From positions 17,078 to 55,316 of the forward strand of contig NVSU01000001.1 in NCBI GenBank assembly GCA_002401345.1: a stretch of 38,239 nt of DNA. Reading direction: 5' to 3'. Position numbers and translations under genes: made by a program. Shown here piece after piece: positions 29,056 through 36,234 of this stretch. The notes beneath the pieces were generated by a model, which was given only the letters and a program-made list of their open reading frames with translations, did no database searches and was not told the origin of the DNA. The DNA comes from Candidatus Wolfebacteria bacterium. Lineage in GTDB: Bacteria; Patescibacteriota; Minisyncoccia; Phycocordibacterales; NVSU01. The number at the start of each line of letters is the position of its first letter. Positions within the stretch are counted from its first letter, which is position 1.

Positions 29056-31746
29056 ATGGAGTTTTATAATAAAAAAATCAATATTCTATTGGGCGAACTT
29101 GCTTCTAGTGAACGAGGTCTCACCGCAGACTCCATACAAAAAAAACAAGAGGAATACGGACTCAATAAGCTTCCAGAGAAAAAACCAGAACGATTGATAT
29201 ATATATTTTTTCGGCAATTCAAAAGTCCTCTCATATACATTCTTTTAGCTGCATCATTAATAGTATTTCTTCTCGGCGATATAGCTGATGGATTTATCAT
29301 TTTAGTAGTCGTGCTCTTTAATTCGGTGATTGGAAGTGTGCAAGAAGGAAAAGCTCAGCACACACTTGCGGCACTTCAACGATTTACTGAAACAACAGTA
29401 TTAGTTATTAGAAATAATAAGGAAGTAATTATTCCTGACAGTGAACTGGTTCCGGGAGATATTCTTATACTTCGCGAAGGAGATAAGATAGGAGCTGACG
29501 CTCGCCTCTTTCATACAGATGAACTTTATATGGACGAATCATCACTCACGGGTGAATCAAATTCTGTATTAAAAAATAGTGAGTTATTAAATAAAAAAAA
29601 TCTTCCTACATCTGATCAAAAAAACATGGTATTCAGGGGAACTTTTGTGGTGGGTGGATATGGAAAGGCGCTGATTGTTGCAACTGGAAGTGACACCGTT
29701 ATTGGAATTATCGGATCAAAGCTCGAAGAAATTAGTACCGAGACTCCCCTAAAAACAAATATTCGCTTCCTCTCTAAAATAATTTCGATCGCAATAATAG
29801 GCCTCACTGTAATAATATTTTTTATAGGAATAGCCGGAGGAAATGATCCGAATACTATGTTTACGACAGCTGTGGCAATTGCAGTTGCTGCGATTCCTGA
29901 GGGTCTACCCGTGGTGGTAACTCTCATTCTTGCTAAAGGTGTATGGCGAATGGGTAAACAAAACGCACTTGTAAAAAGACTGCAAGCAGTTGATGCACTA
30001 GGACAAGCAGACATTATCGCCGTAGATAAAACTGGGACCATCACAAAAAATCAAATGATGGTAAAAAGTTTCTATGTGAATGGCACTATGTATAACGTCA
30101 ACGGAAGTGGCTATGAACCAACAGGAACTATTATGCACGATGATTCTACTGTGAGTCCGCTCGAACATCCAGAGATACTCCTTATGGGGAAAATTAGTGC
30201 ATTCAATGCTGATGCAGCAGTTGCCTATTCAGAAGAAACTCAGCAATGGATAAAAACAGTTGGTGATCCGACTGAAGCTGCACTTGTCGTACTTGCAAAA
30301 AAAATTGGATACGAAAAAGACAGCATAGAAGAAGAAAATCCAGCCATTTCTAAAATTCCCTTTATTTCTACAAATGGATATCACGCCTCAGTAAACAACA
30401 TTGATGGAACACACATGCTCTCTGTGTCTGGTATTCCAGAAAAAATTATGGAAATGTCTGACTCAATCTGGGAAGATGGAAATGAAAGAAAAATGAATAT
30501 TGAAGATAAAGAATCCATTAAAAAGATGCTCAAAAAAATGTCTCGAAAAGGATTACGAGTACTCGCATTTGGAATTAACTCGACACCACCAGAGCACGTC
30601 ACTGCTGATTCAATGCCCAAATTAAGCTTCGTTGGATTTATAGGTATTAGTGACACTATACGACCAGAAATTTACAATTCAATACAAAAAGCTGAGACCG
30701 TTGGAATGAGAGTGGTCATGATTACAGGTGACTTCGCTGACACTGCCAAAGCAATCGCAAAAGAAGTTGGAATATATAAAGAAGGAGATCGCGTACTGTC
30801 AGGAACAGATCTCAATGCGATGGATGACATGGAACTGCAAAACACTGTCGCATCAGTATCTGTGTTTGCTCGTGTTACACCCGAACATAAGCTAAGAATT
30901 ATTCAGGCATATAAAGCGAACAAAAAAATAATCGCAATGACTGGTGATGGTGTAAACGACACACTTTCATTAGCTGCTGCAGATCTAGGAATATCAATGG
31001 GTAAAATTGGAACAGAAGTTGCAAAAGAAGCCTCCGACATAATCCTGCTCGATGACAATTTTGGAAGCATTGTCTCTGCAATAGAAGAAGGACGGAACAT
31101 ATATAGAACCATCAAAAAGGTAATTTCATATCTTTTTTCAACGAACCTAGGGGAACTTGCGGTAATCATTGTCGCGATCAGTATCGGGTGGCCCCTCCCT
31201 ATCCTCGCCAGTCAAATTATCTGGCTCAATATGATTACTGATGGATTCCTTGTAATCGCACTTGCGCTCGAACCCAAAGACTCAGATTTACTTAAGAAAA
31301 ATTTTGTACGTCCAACAAAACGAATTATTGATAACACCATGTTACAAAGCATGTCACTTGTGACACTTGTAATGACATTTGGCACCTTATACCTCTTTAG
31401 TAATTACTTTACAGTGGACTTGGTAAAAGCTACAACTATTGCACTTACCTCTCTTGCCGTCTTCCAATGGTTTAATGCATGGAACAGTCGCTCTGAAAGT
31501 GTCTCTATATTCAAGATGAATATCTATAAAAACAAATATCTATTTTATGGAACATTTCTTGTACTTGGTCTTCAGCTATTGGCAGTGTACACACCGTTCA
31601 TGCAAAGAATATTACACACCACTGCGCTCACTCTGCGTGAATGGATCCTTATAGTTATAGTTGCACTTAGTGTGGTGGTGATCGAAGAAATAAGAAAAGT
31701 GTTTCTCCGTTTCAGTCAAAAAAATAAGCTCATGCGTACTACATAA
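29056..31746 (+). CDS. P-type cation-transporting ATPase (P2 type, Ca2+-ATPase-like)
   Basis: The 896-residue pump is full length. In order: N-terminal cation ATPase domain (GLTADSIQKKQEEYGLNKL), membrane helices 1-2, actuator domain with SSLTGES, helix 4 with AIPEGLP (the PEGL ion-binding kink of P2A/P2C pumps), phosphorylation site Asp324 in DKTGTIT, nucleotide domain with VGDPTEAALV, hinge TGDGVND and a C-terminal group of about six helices with LWLNMITDG-like IWLNMITDGF. It probably exports Ca2+ or a related divalent cation; ion identity cannot be fixed from sequence alone. It diverges from DUF3179 and lies near two other putative metal-related membrane proteins. Confidence 0.93.
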   Translation: MEFYNKKINILLGELASSERGLTADSIQKKQEEYGLNKLPEKKPERLIYIFFRQFKSPLIYILLAASLIVFLLGDIADGFIILVVVLFNSVIGSVQEGKAQHTLAALQRFTETTVLVIRNNKEVIIPDSELVPGDILILREGDKIGADARLFHTDELYMDESSLTGESNSVLKNSELLNKKNLPTSDQKNMVFRGTFVVGGYGKALIVATGSDTVIGIIGSKLEEISTETPLKTNIRFLSKIISIAIIGLTVIIFFIGIAGGNDPNTMFTTAVAIAVAAIPEGLPVVVTLILAKGVWRMGKQNALVKRLQAVDALGQADIIAVDKTGTITKNQMMVKSFYVNGTMYNVNGSGYEPTGTIMHDDSTVSPLEHPEILLMGKISAFNADAAVAYSEETQQWIKTVGDPTEAALVVLAKKIGYEKDSIEEENPAISKIPFISTNGYHASVNNIDGTHMLSVSGIPEKIMEMSDSIWEDGNERKMNIEDKESIKKMLKKMSRKGLRVLAFGINSTPPEHVTADSMPKLSFVGFIGISDTIRPEIYNSIQKAETVGMRVVMITGDFADTAKAIAKEVGIYKEGDRVLSGTDLNAMDDMELQNTVASVSVFARVTPEHKLRIIQAYKANKKIIAMTGDGVNDTLSLAAADLGISMGKIGTEVAKEASDIILLDDNFGSIVSAIEEGRNIYRTIKKVISYLFSTNLGELAVIIVAISIGWPLPILASQIIWLNMITDGFLVIALALEPKDSDLLKKNFVRPTKRIIDNTMLQSMSLVTLVMTFGTLYLFSNYFTVDLVKATTIALTSLAVFQWFNAWNSRSESVSIFKMNIYKNKYLFYGTFLVLGLQLLAVYTPFMQRILHTTALTLREWILIVIVALSVVVIEEIRKVFLRFSQKNKLMRTT

Positions 31747-31782
31747 GCCATCTTTCTCTCAACTTTTGTATATCTAAAAACA

Positions 31783-32322
31783 TTACATAAGAAGTATCAT
31801 GATGAGTGCCATCACTGCCATCAGAATATCTTCGAATAGTGTTACTTTTGTCATTGGAATTTTAAACACTGCACCAAGGCATGCACATGGTATTTGAACT
31901 TTCTTAGCAAGTTCTCGTGCAACTCCAATACTGCTAATGACCATAATAATTAAGGTCACCCAATTTGTAATAAGAAGTTCGAACGCAGTGAGATATGCAA
32001 CACCAAGTGCTATTTCTATAAGAGGATAGGCATATGCATATACGACACTTTTTTTTGCAAGCACGTCATATGTTCTATATGCCTCTACAAACCCACTCCA
32101 TTTGACGAGCTTAAACCCGCCAAAAATAATGAAGAAACTTCCCATAAAGTTCCCCATTGAAAACAATAGATCAAAACCTCCTCTGGCAAGCTGCATCACA
32201 ACAGTAAACAATATAATAATAGCGAATATAGTTATGAGGGGTATAAACTTCTTTAGAGAACTAACATGAGCCTCTTGTGGAGATTCAGCATGGTTACCAT
32301 CAGAATTGTGTGAATGATTCAT
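31783..32322 (-). CDS. MauE/DoxX-like membrane protein with His-rich N-terminus
   Basis: The 179-residue protein starts with a cytoplasmic or exposed His-rich tail (MNHSHNSDGNHAESPQEAH) followed by four membrane helices. The phrase FIIFGGFKLVKWSGFVEAYRTYD and the ending IPCACLGAVFKIPMTKVTLFEDILMAVMAL match the DoxX/MauE-like fold, in which the Cys pair and glutamates may be redox- or metal-related. No mau genes are nearby, so the role is open. The five histidines of the tail suggest metal binding, in keeping with the neighbouring pump and ZIP gene (inference). Its ATG is embedded in leader element E3. Confidence 0.7.
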   Translation of the reverse strand: MNHSHNSDGNHAESPQEAHVSSLKKFIPLITIFAIIILFTVVMQLARGGFDLLFSMGNFMGSFFIIFGGFKLVKWSGFVEAYRTYDVLAKKSVVYAYAYPLIEIALGVAYLTAFELLITNWVTLIIMVISSIGVARELAKKVQIPCACLGAVFKIPMTKVTLFEDILMAVMALIMILLM

Positions 32323-32453
32323 CCCGTTGTGAAAAATGACATCGCTCTGTAAGGAGCATACATGTCACAATTTTTTAATTGCTTATAGTTTCGACTTGCG
32401 TAATACATAATAAAGTATAGTGTTTCCCTTAATGTCATTTACTACTACGGGAT
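32321..32453 (-). promoter_or_regulatory. Palindromic leader element E3 before the MauE-like gene
   Basis: 133 bp between ATCCCGT (32321-32327) and ACGGGAT (32447-32453), with a second pair AATGACAT (32335-32342) and ATGTCATT (32432-32439). As in E1 and E4, the gene's ATG takes its AT from the terminal repeat. A TG-T-TATACT box (hexamer 32471-32466) and a short frame at 32383-32457 complete the pattern. Confidence 0.65.
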
Positions 32454-32457
32454 TCAT
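32383..32457 (-). CDS. Possible leader peptide of element E3
   Basis: A 24-codon frame from ATG at 32457, starting MNPVVVNDIKGN and ending TAA. The -10 box ends 8 bases upstream, so the message would be nearly leaderless. Confidence 0.35.
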   Translation of the reverse strand: MNPVVVNDIKGNTILYYVLRKSKL

Positions 32458-32502
32458 ATGCACCAAGTATAACAAACAATGCAGAGATACATCACCCTGT
32501 GA

Positions 32503-32508
32503 TACAAT
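32503..32508 (+). promoter_or_regulatory. Extended -10 promoter for the 34-codon ORF and ZIP gene
   Basis: TG-A-TACAAT (TG at 32500-32501, hexamer 32503-32508). Predicted start of transcription is about 32515, directly before the ATG at 32516. It is back to back with the E3 promoter. Confidence 0.5.
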
Positions 32509-32515
32509 ATATAGT

Positions 32516-32563
32516 ATGAATCCCGTTAGAGATCAAAGCGTTATGTATACGGGAGGAAGATAG
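32516..32563 (+). CDS. Possible leader peptide of element E4
   Basis: A 15-codon frame, MNPVRDQSVMYTGGR then TAG. It starts 7 bases after the -10 box. The GGAGGA near its end resembles a ribosome-binding site but no start codon follows it at usual distance. Confidence 0.4.
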   Translation: MNPVRDQSVMYTGGR

Positions 32564-32642
32564 TCAAAAAGAAATTATTTATAATACTAACGATAGGCAT
32601 GAATTACACGGAAATGTAATCATTTCCTATCTCTAACGGGAT
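32520..32642 (+). promoter_or_regulatory. Palindromic leader element E4 before the 34-codon ORF and ZIP gene
   Basis: 123 bp with 14-bp perfect terminal repeats ATCCCGTTAGAGAT (32520-32533) and ATCTCTAACGGGAT (32629-32642). Inside are GGAGGA, a six-codon frame MNYTEM (32599-32619) and a hairpin GGAAATG-TAAT-CATTTCC whose outer pair is changed to A-T in E2 with both sides altered together. Confidence 0.75.
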
Positions 32643-32745
32643 GAAACACAGAAATACACCCACACCGCCTCGAAAACCACCTCGAATGAAAGCAGAGGTT
32701 CAAAATAAGGGAATTAAGAAGGTTAAAAAACCTAAGAAAAAATAA
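32641..32745 (+). CDS. Small basic protein (34 residues) upstream of the ZIP gene
   Basis: The ATG is provided by element E4. The product starts MKHRNTPTPPRKPPRMK and ends IKKVKKPKKK: proline-rich then lysine-rich, with no hydrophobic segment. It stops 9 bases before the ZIP ATG, so it may couple translation into that gene. It may be a real small nucleic-acid-binding protein or only a translated leader; no homologue is known to me. Confidence 0.4.
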   Translation: MKHRNTPTPPRKPPRMKAEVQNKGIKKVKKPKKK

Positions 32746-32754
32746 TCTTTCCCC

Positions 32755-33510
32755 ATGTTAGGTTACATTCTCATTGCCGTCGCACTCGAAATTCTTGTTG
32801 CATTTGCAGGAGTCTTTCTTGTATATAAAAATGTAAAAGACTCCCATGAGTCAATATATCAACTCATAAGTTTTTCCATTGGAACATTTTTAGGCGTTGT
32901 TTTTTTCGACCTGCTTCCAGAGTCGATCGAACTCCTTTCACCAAGTGTCGCAATGCTCTATGTACTCGCAGGTTTTCTATTTTTCTTTTTACTGACTCGA
33001 TATCTCTATCTTCATCATCACCATCATCACGAAGATGATAAGTGTGATCATCCTCACGTCGATGCAAGTGGTATCATGGTACTTCTCGCTGATGTACTTC
33101 ATAACTTTATAGATGGAATTATTATTGCAGTTGCATTCATCGTTGATGTTAATTTAGGTATTGTCACCACAATAGCCGTATTGCTTCATGAATTTCCCCA
33201 AGAAACTTCTGATTTCTTTGTGTTAATTCACAGTGGATTTTCTAGAAATCGCGCACTCTTATACAATTTCCTTGTATCCCTCTCTACGCTTGTAGGAGCA
33301 TTACTCGCATATTTTCTTGTTGCACCTCTACAGAGTCTTATCGGCCCAGTACTGGCTATCTCAGCAGGAACACTTCTTTACGTTGCTGCAGCAGACCTTA
33401 TGCCTCAAATTCAAGCCCATTATAAAAAGGGCGGATATGAAATTCTATTCTTACTACTTGGTGTTGGAGTAATGTATGTATTAAGTAATTTCCTTATACC
33501 TATACTGTAG
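32755..33510 (+). CDS. ZIP family metal transporter
   Basis: The 251-residue protein has the ZIP arrangement of about eight helices. The variable loop after helix 3 is strongly histidine-rich (LHHHHHHEDDKCDHPHVD, 86-103), typical of ZIP metal-sensing loops. Helix 4 carries HNFIDG (116-121), and helix 5 carries HEFPQE (145-150), the counterpart of HExPHE with the second His replaced by Gln. It likely imports zinc or another divalent metal. There is no clear ribosome-binding site before the ATG at 32755; coupling with the 34-codon ORF may explain this. Nearest neighbours are the His-rich MauE-like protein and the P-type ATPase. Confidence 0.9.
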   Translation: MLGYILIAVALEILVAFAGVFLVYKNVKDSHESIYQLISFSIGTFLGVVFFDLLPESIELLSPSVAMLYVLAGFLFFFLLTRYLYLHHHHHHEDDKCDHPHVDASGIMVLLADVLHNFIDGIIIAVAFIVDVNLGIVTTIAVLLHEFPQETSDFFVLIHSGFSRNRALLYNFLVSLSTLVGALLAYFLVAPLQSLIGPVLAISAGTLLYVAAADLMPQIQAHYKKGGYEILFLLLGVGVMYVLSNFLIPIL

Positions 33511-33580
33511 TATAAAGTTAAGCGTGATTACTACACGTACTATACGTATTTTTTTTGATAGTTATAATTTAATGCAATAT

Positions 33581-33612
33581 AAAAAAAGCCCTGTCGTAAA
33601 ACGACAGGGCTT
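33581..33612 (-). terminator. Terminator of the 33638 gene
   Basis: AAGCCCTGTCGT and ACGACAGGGCTT; on the minus strand followed by a seven-T run. Confidence 0.85.
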
Positions 33613-33637
33613 GTACATGTGCTATTCCAAAATAAAA

Positions 33638-34696
33638 CTAGTTCAAGGTGGCCTCGGAACGAGTAGTCTCTACTGCCTCAACAGTCAAGGTACCGAATGT
33701 CCGCGATGATATTTCCAAATTGGAAACATTTCTGTTCACCAAATTTGTTGTATATACCTCATGGAGTCCCAGCTTACTTTCAAGAGTTAACTGCTTGTTC
33801 TCGACACCAGTGATGTCGAGCATTTCTACAGTCTGCTCTTCCAAGCCAGTTTCTATTCTCTCTAGAATAGTTTCAGTGATCTGCTTGCCTTCCGTGCTAT
33901 TGGTTGCAAGATACACATTTCCATTTGTTTGAGAAATTTGAACGATTACATTTGTACCGCCACTAAGAAATGATAAATCCCTTAGTCTCGTGATGATTGT
34001 GGTACCCGACACACCTGTGCAAATGGTAAAGTACGTATACTTTACCCCACTCTCACTCACAATAGTCATCACTGTAGAGTTTCGCATAAACTCAGTCCTC
34101 GCAGTCAACCACGCGGTAAACTGAGAAAGATTCGTCTGAAACTGAAGTAGTGTGAACGGAATGAGTCGCCCTGTGTATCCTGTAAACATTCTCACAAACA
34201 ATGTAACCGCACCCAGCAATGATTCAATGATCGAAACATTTCCAGATGTAGGGGCATGCTTCTTGAACATATCCCCAGCGACTTGAATCTCCTCTGAATC
34301 AAATACTCCGAGGTACTTCATCACGGCAATAAAAAGGAAACCTTGTTTCCAGCCGACAATAGTACCGAGATTGTATTTGTCTTCAATCGTAGGAACTCCA
34401 ATCACAAGTACACCGCTCTCTTTAAACCCAACAGGTAATTCTGGTGTCACATCCTTGTGTATTGAAGGCCAAACAACTTCTGCCTTTAATAGACCGATAA
34501 ACTTTTTTGACCCAAAAAGTACAAGTACAAAAAGGGTTATAAAAGTATCGACCAAAGATGGTCCTTTAGAACCACGCACTGCCTCATCTGAAACAGATTC
34601 ACCAATTCCATTACTAGAATTAGTATTCTTCTTAGAAGAAGTAAAAATACTTAGTGGTGTTACATTAACCACAATTTTACTGATAATTGCTCTCAT
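33638..34696 (-). CDS. Hypothetical protein, Thr/Val-rich
   Basis: The 352-residue protein has no family I recognise. The first 45 residues are polar (SSKKNTNSSNGIGESVSDE), followed by hydrophobic stretches (TFITLFVLVLFG; GFLFIAVMKYLGVF; LLGAVTLFVRMFTGYTG) that could be membrane helices or buried strands. The C-terminal half is Thr/Val/Glu-rich and beta-like, with GTTIITRLRDLSFLSGGTNVIVQ and FGTLTVEAVETTRSEATLN. The strand choice is supported by the correctly oriented terminator; opposing frames are shorter. It is single and has no informative neighbours. Confidence 0.6.
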   Translation of the reverse strand: MRAIISKIVVNVTPLSIFTSSKKNTNSSNGIGESVSDEAVRGSKGPSLVDTFITLFVLVLFGSKKFIGLLKAEVVWPSIHKDVTPELPVGFKESGVLVIGVPTIEDKYNLGTIVGWKQGFLFIAVMKYLGVFDSEEIQVAGDMFKKHAPTSGNVSIIESLLGAVTLFVRMFTGYTGRLIPFTLLQFQTNLSQFTAWLTARTEFMRNSTVMTIVSESGVKYTYFTICTGVSGTTIITRLRDLSFLSGGTNVIVQISQTNGNVYLATNSTEGKQITETILERIETGLEEQTVEMLDITGVENKQLTLESKLGLHEVYTTNLVNRNVSNLEISSRTFGTLTVEAVETTRSEATLN

Positions 34697-34769
34697 GATA
34701 TTAAGATAATTAAATTTGGTGCATTCTGTTTATAATTGGCCGAATGCGTTTCGCCACGCTTATCAATAC

Positions 34770-34820
34770 GAAAAGCACATAAAAAAGTAATCCTTATGAG
34801 TAACATTCTATGTGCTTTTC
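34770..34820. repeat. 12-bp perfect inverted repeat in the gap 34697-35055
   Basis: GAAAAGCACATA (34770-34781) faces TATGTGCTTTTC (34809-34820) across 27 bases. No gene ends here on the plus strand, so it is either a regulatory hairpin or the remnant of a terminator. Apart from this and the promoter at 34990 I see nothing in this 360-base gap. Confidence 0.5.
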
Positions 34821-34989
34821 ACATGACAGCCATGGAAAAATATTTTGGAATATATAATTAAAAAAGAACAACGCAAATGAGTGTAACAAAAAGACTTTTT
34901 GTGTCAATGAAAAATAAACGTTACCTGACAACAATTCTCCTCTGTCAAATATTTAATACTATAGTCACGGTCCATGATCGATTCTAAAA

Positions 34990-35018
34990 TTGACGGTAAG
35001 GAATTTATATACTATTAT
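34990..35018 (+). promoter_or_regulatory. Promoter of the 35056 membrane gene
   Basis: TTGACG (34990-34995), 17-base spacer, TATTAT (35013-35018), 37 bases before the ATG. Confidence 0.65.
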
Positions 35019-35055
35019 ATATCCAGATTTTTTTGATATTTAAAACTGGACAGAT

Positions 35056-35616
35056 ATGAAGAGAAGGATTCTTAATTTTTTTGATACATGTTCAAGCGTT
35101 TCCCTTATATTTATTTTAATAGGTATATTGGGAGCATTCATGGTCGTTATTGCATCCCCTTCGGTTGAGTATGATTCTGCCAACAAAGGGATTGTGCTGC
35201 TGATATTCTACAGCCAAGTGTCGTTTATAATTGGGTGTACATTTCGCTCATTTTTCTATTTTGTACGATTAGGATTTTTACACGGCAAACCAGAAACGGC
35301 ATATTATGAAAAAAAACCGACAGAAAGACAGGCGTCACTACTGTGGCTCATCTTTCATATACTTATGTTTTATTTTTGTATAAATGAATTTCTTCCTCAT
35401 ATACGAAAAGTTATGCAGTGGAACCTCTATGAATACTGGGAAATTATTATTTCTCTTACGAGTATCATTTTGATTTCATTATCATTTGGATATGTATATC
35501 GATGTATGAAACTTCTTTATATTATTGATTCATCTCACAGGTCAATGCGTACTGTACTGCGACTAAGTAAAGGGATCCGTAGATACTCTCGAAGAGATAT
35601 TCTTGTGGTTCTATAA
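35056..35616 (+). CDS. Four-helix membrane protein of unknown function
   Basis: The 186-residue protein has four membrane helices: VSLIFILIGILGAFMVVIAS, IVLLIFYSQVSFIIGCTF, SLLWLIFHILMFYFCINEF and IIISLTSIILISLSFGYVY. The C-terminus is basic (SKGIRRYSRRD) and probably cytoplasmic. No family recognised and no catalytic motif seen. It has its own promoter and a strong terminator and is convergent with msrA. Confidence 0.6.
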   Translation: MKRRILNFFDTCSSVSLIFILIGILGAFMVVIASPSVEYDSANKGIVLLIFYSQVSFIIGCTFRSFFYFVRLGFLHGKPETAYYEKKPTERQASLLWLIFHILMFYFCINEFLPHIRKVMQWNLYEYWEIIISLTSIILISLSFGYVYRCMKLLYIIDSSHRSMRTVLRLSKGIRRYSRRDILVVL

Positions 35617-35620
35617 ACAA

Positions 35621-35653
35621 AAAAAGCCTATCAATATATTGATAGGCTTTTTA
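35621..35653. terminator. Bidirectional terminator between the 35056 gene and msrA
   Basis: AAAAAGCCTATCAAT-ATATT-GATAGGCTTTTT with A and T runs, placed between convergent genes. Confidence 0.9.
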
Positions 35654-35665
35654 TTATTCCTGATG

Positions 35666-36232
35666 TTATGTGTGACATGTTTTTTGACCACGTTTTTGTA
35701 AATATTTCTGGTGATAGTCCTCTGCTTTATAAAAGTCTAGTGCAGGTACGATTTCAGTTACGATTGGATGTACCCATGTGCCACTTTTTTTCAATTCATC
35801 TTTAGTTTTTTCTGCTGCTGTTTTTTGTTCATCTGAGTAATAAAAAATTGCAGATCGATACTGTGTTCCAATATCAGGTCCTTGTCTATTTAACTGAGTA
35901 GGATTATGATTTTCCCAAAAAATCTTGAGGAGTGCTTCATAAGAAACTTTATTCGGATCGTACTTCATATATACGACTTCAGCAAAACCAGTTTCTCTTT
36001 CAAAAATCTCTTCATATGATGGTGCGACTCCCTCTCCGCCCATAAACCCAACTGCGGTATCTAACACACCTTCTTGTTCGCGAAATGATTCTTCTGAGTG
36101 CCAGAAGCAGCCCATTCCAAATGCTGCCCGCCTCGACTCGCTATCCTCTTTCGACGCGAGGCTGGCCCTCTCAAATTGATCTGTTGAATCAGCACTATCA
36201 ATCAAATTAGGTTGAGTATTGTCATCTTTCAT
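35666..36232 (-). CDS. msrA: Peptide methionine sulfoxide reductase A
   Basis: MsrA repairs methionine-S-sulfoxide. The catalytic GCFW is at 41-44 with Cys42 in AAFGMGCFWHSEESF; GFMGGEGVAPSYEEI, the TGFAEVVYMKYDP strand and GTQYRSAIFYYSDEQ are the standard MsrA blocks. The C-terminal YHQKYLQKRGQKTCHT has a Cys that may act as resolving cysteine. About 35 extra N-terminal residues contain no signal peptide but include a palindromic DNA segment. It starts 2 bases after the stop of the sugar-dehydrogenase-like gene and is surely co-translated with it. Confidence 0.94.
   Translation of the reverse strand: MKDDNTQPNLIDSADSTDQFERASLASKEDSESRRAAFGMGCFWHSEESFREQEGVLDTAVGFMGGEGVAPSYEEIFERETGFAEVVYMKYDPNKVSYEALLKIFWENHNPTQLNRQGPDIGTQYRSAIFYYSDEQKTAAEKTKDELKKSGTWVHPIVTEIVPALDFYKAEDYHQKYLQKRGQKTCHT
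36130..36162 (-). repeat. Palindromic segment in frame in the msrA N-terminus
   Basis: GCCTCG (36130-36135) and CGAGGC (36157-36162), with an alternative pair CTCGC/GCGAG, lie within codons for RASLASKEDSESRRAA, a polar extension before the conserved MsrA core. It resembles in kind the in-frame palindromes of ileS. Confidence 0.4.
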
Positions 36233-36234
36233 AA

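Noticed and set aside
32641-32745. The 34-codon ORF as a certain gene
   Set aside because: It was kept only at low confidence: it is short, of biased composition and could be a translated leader of the ZIP gene.
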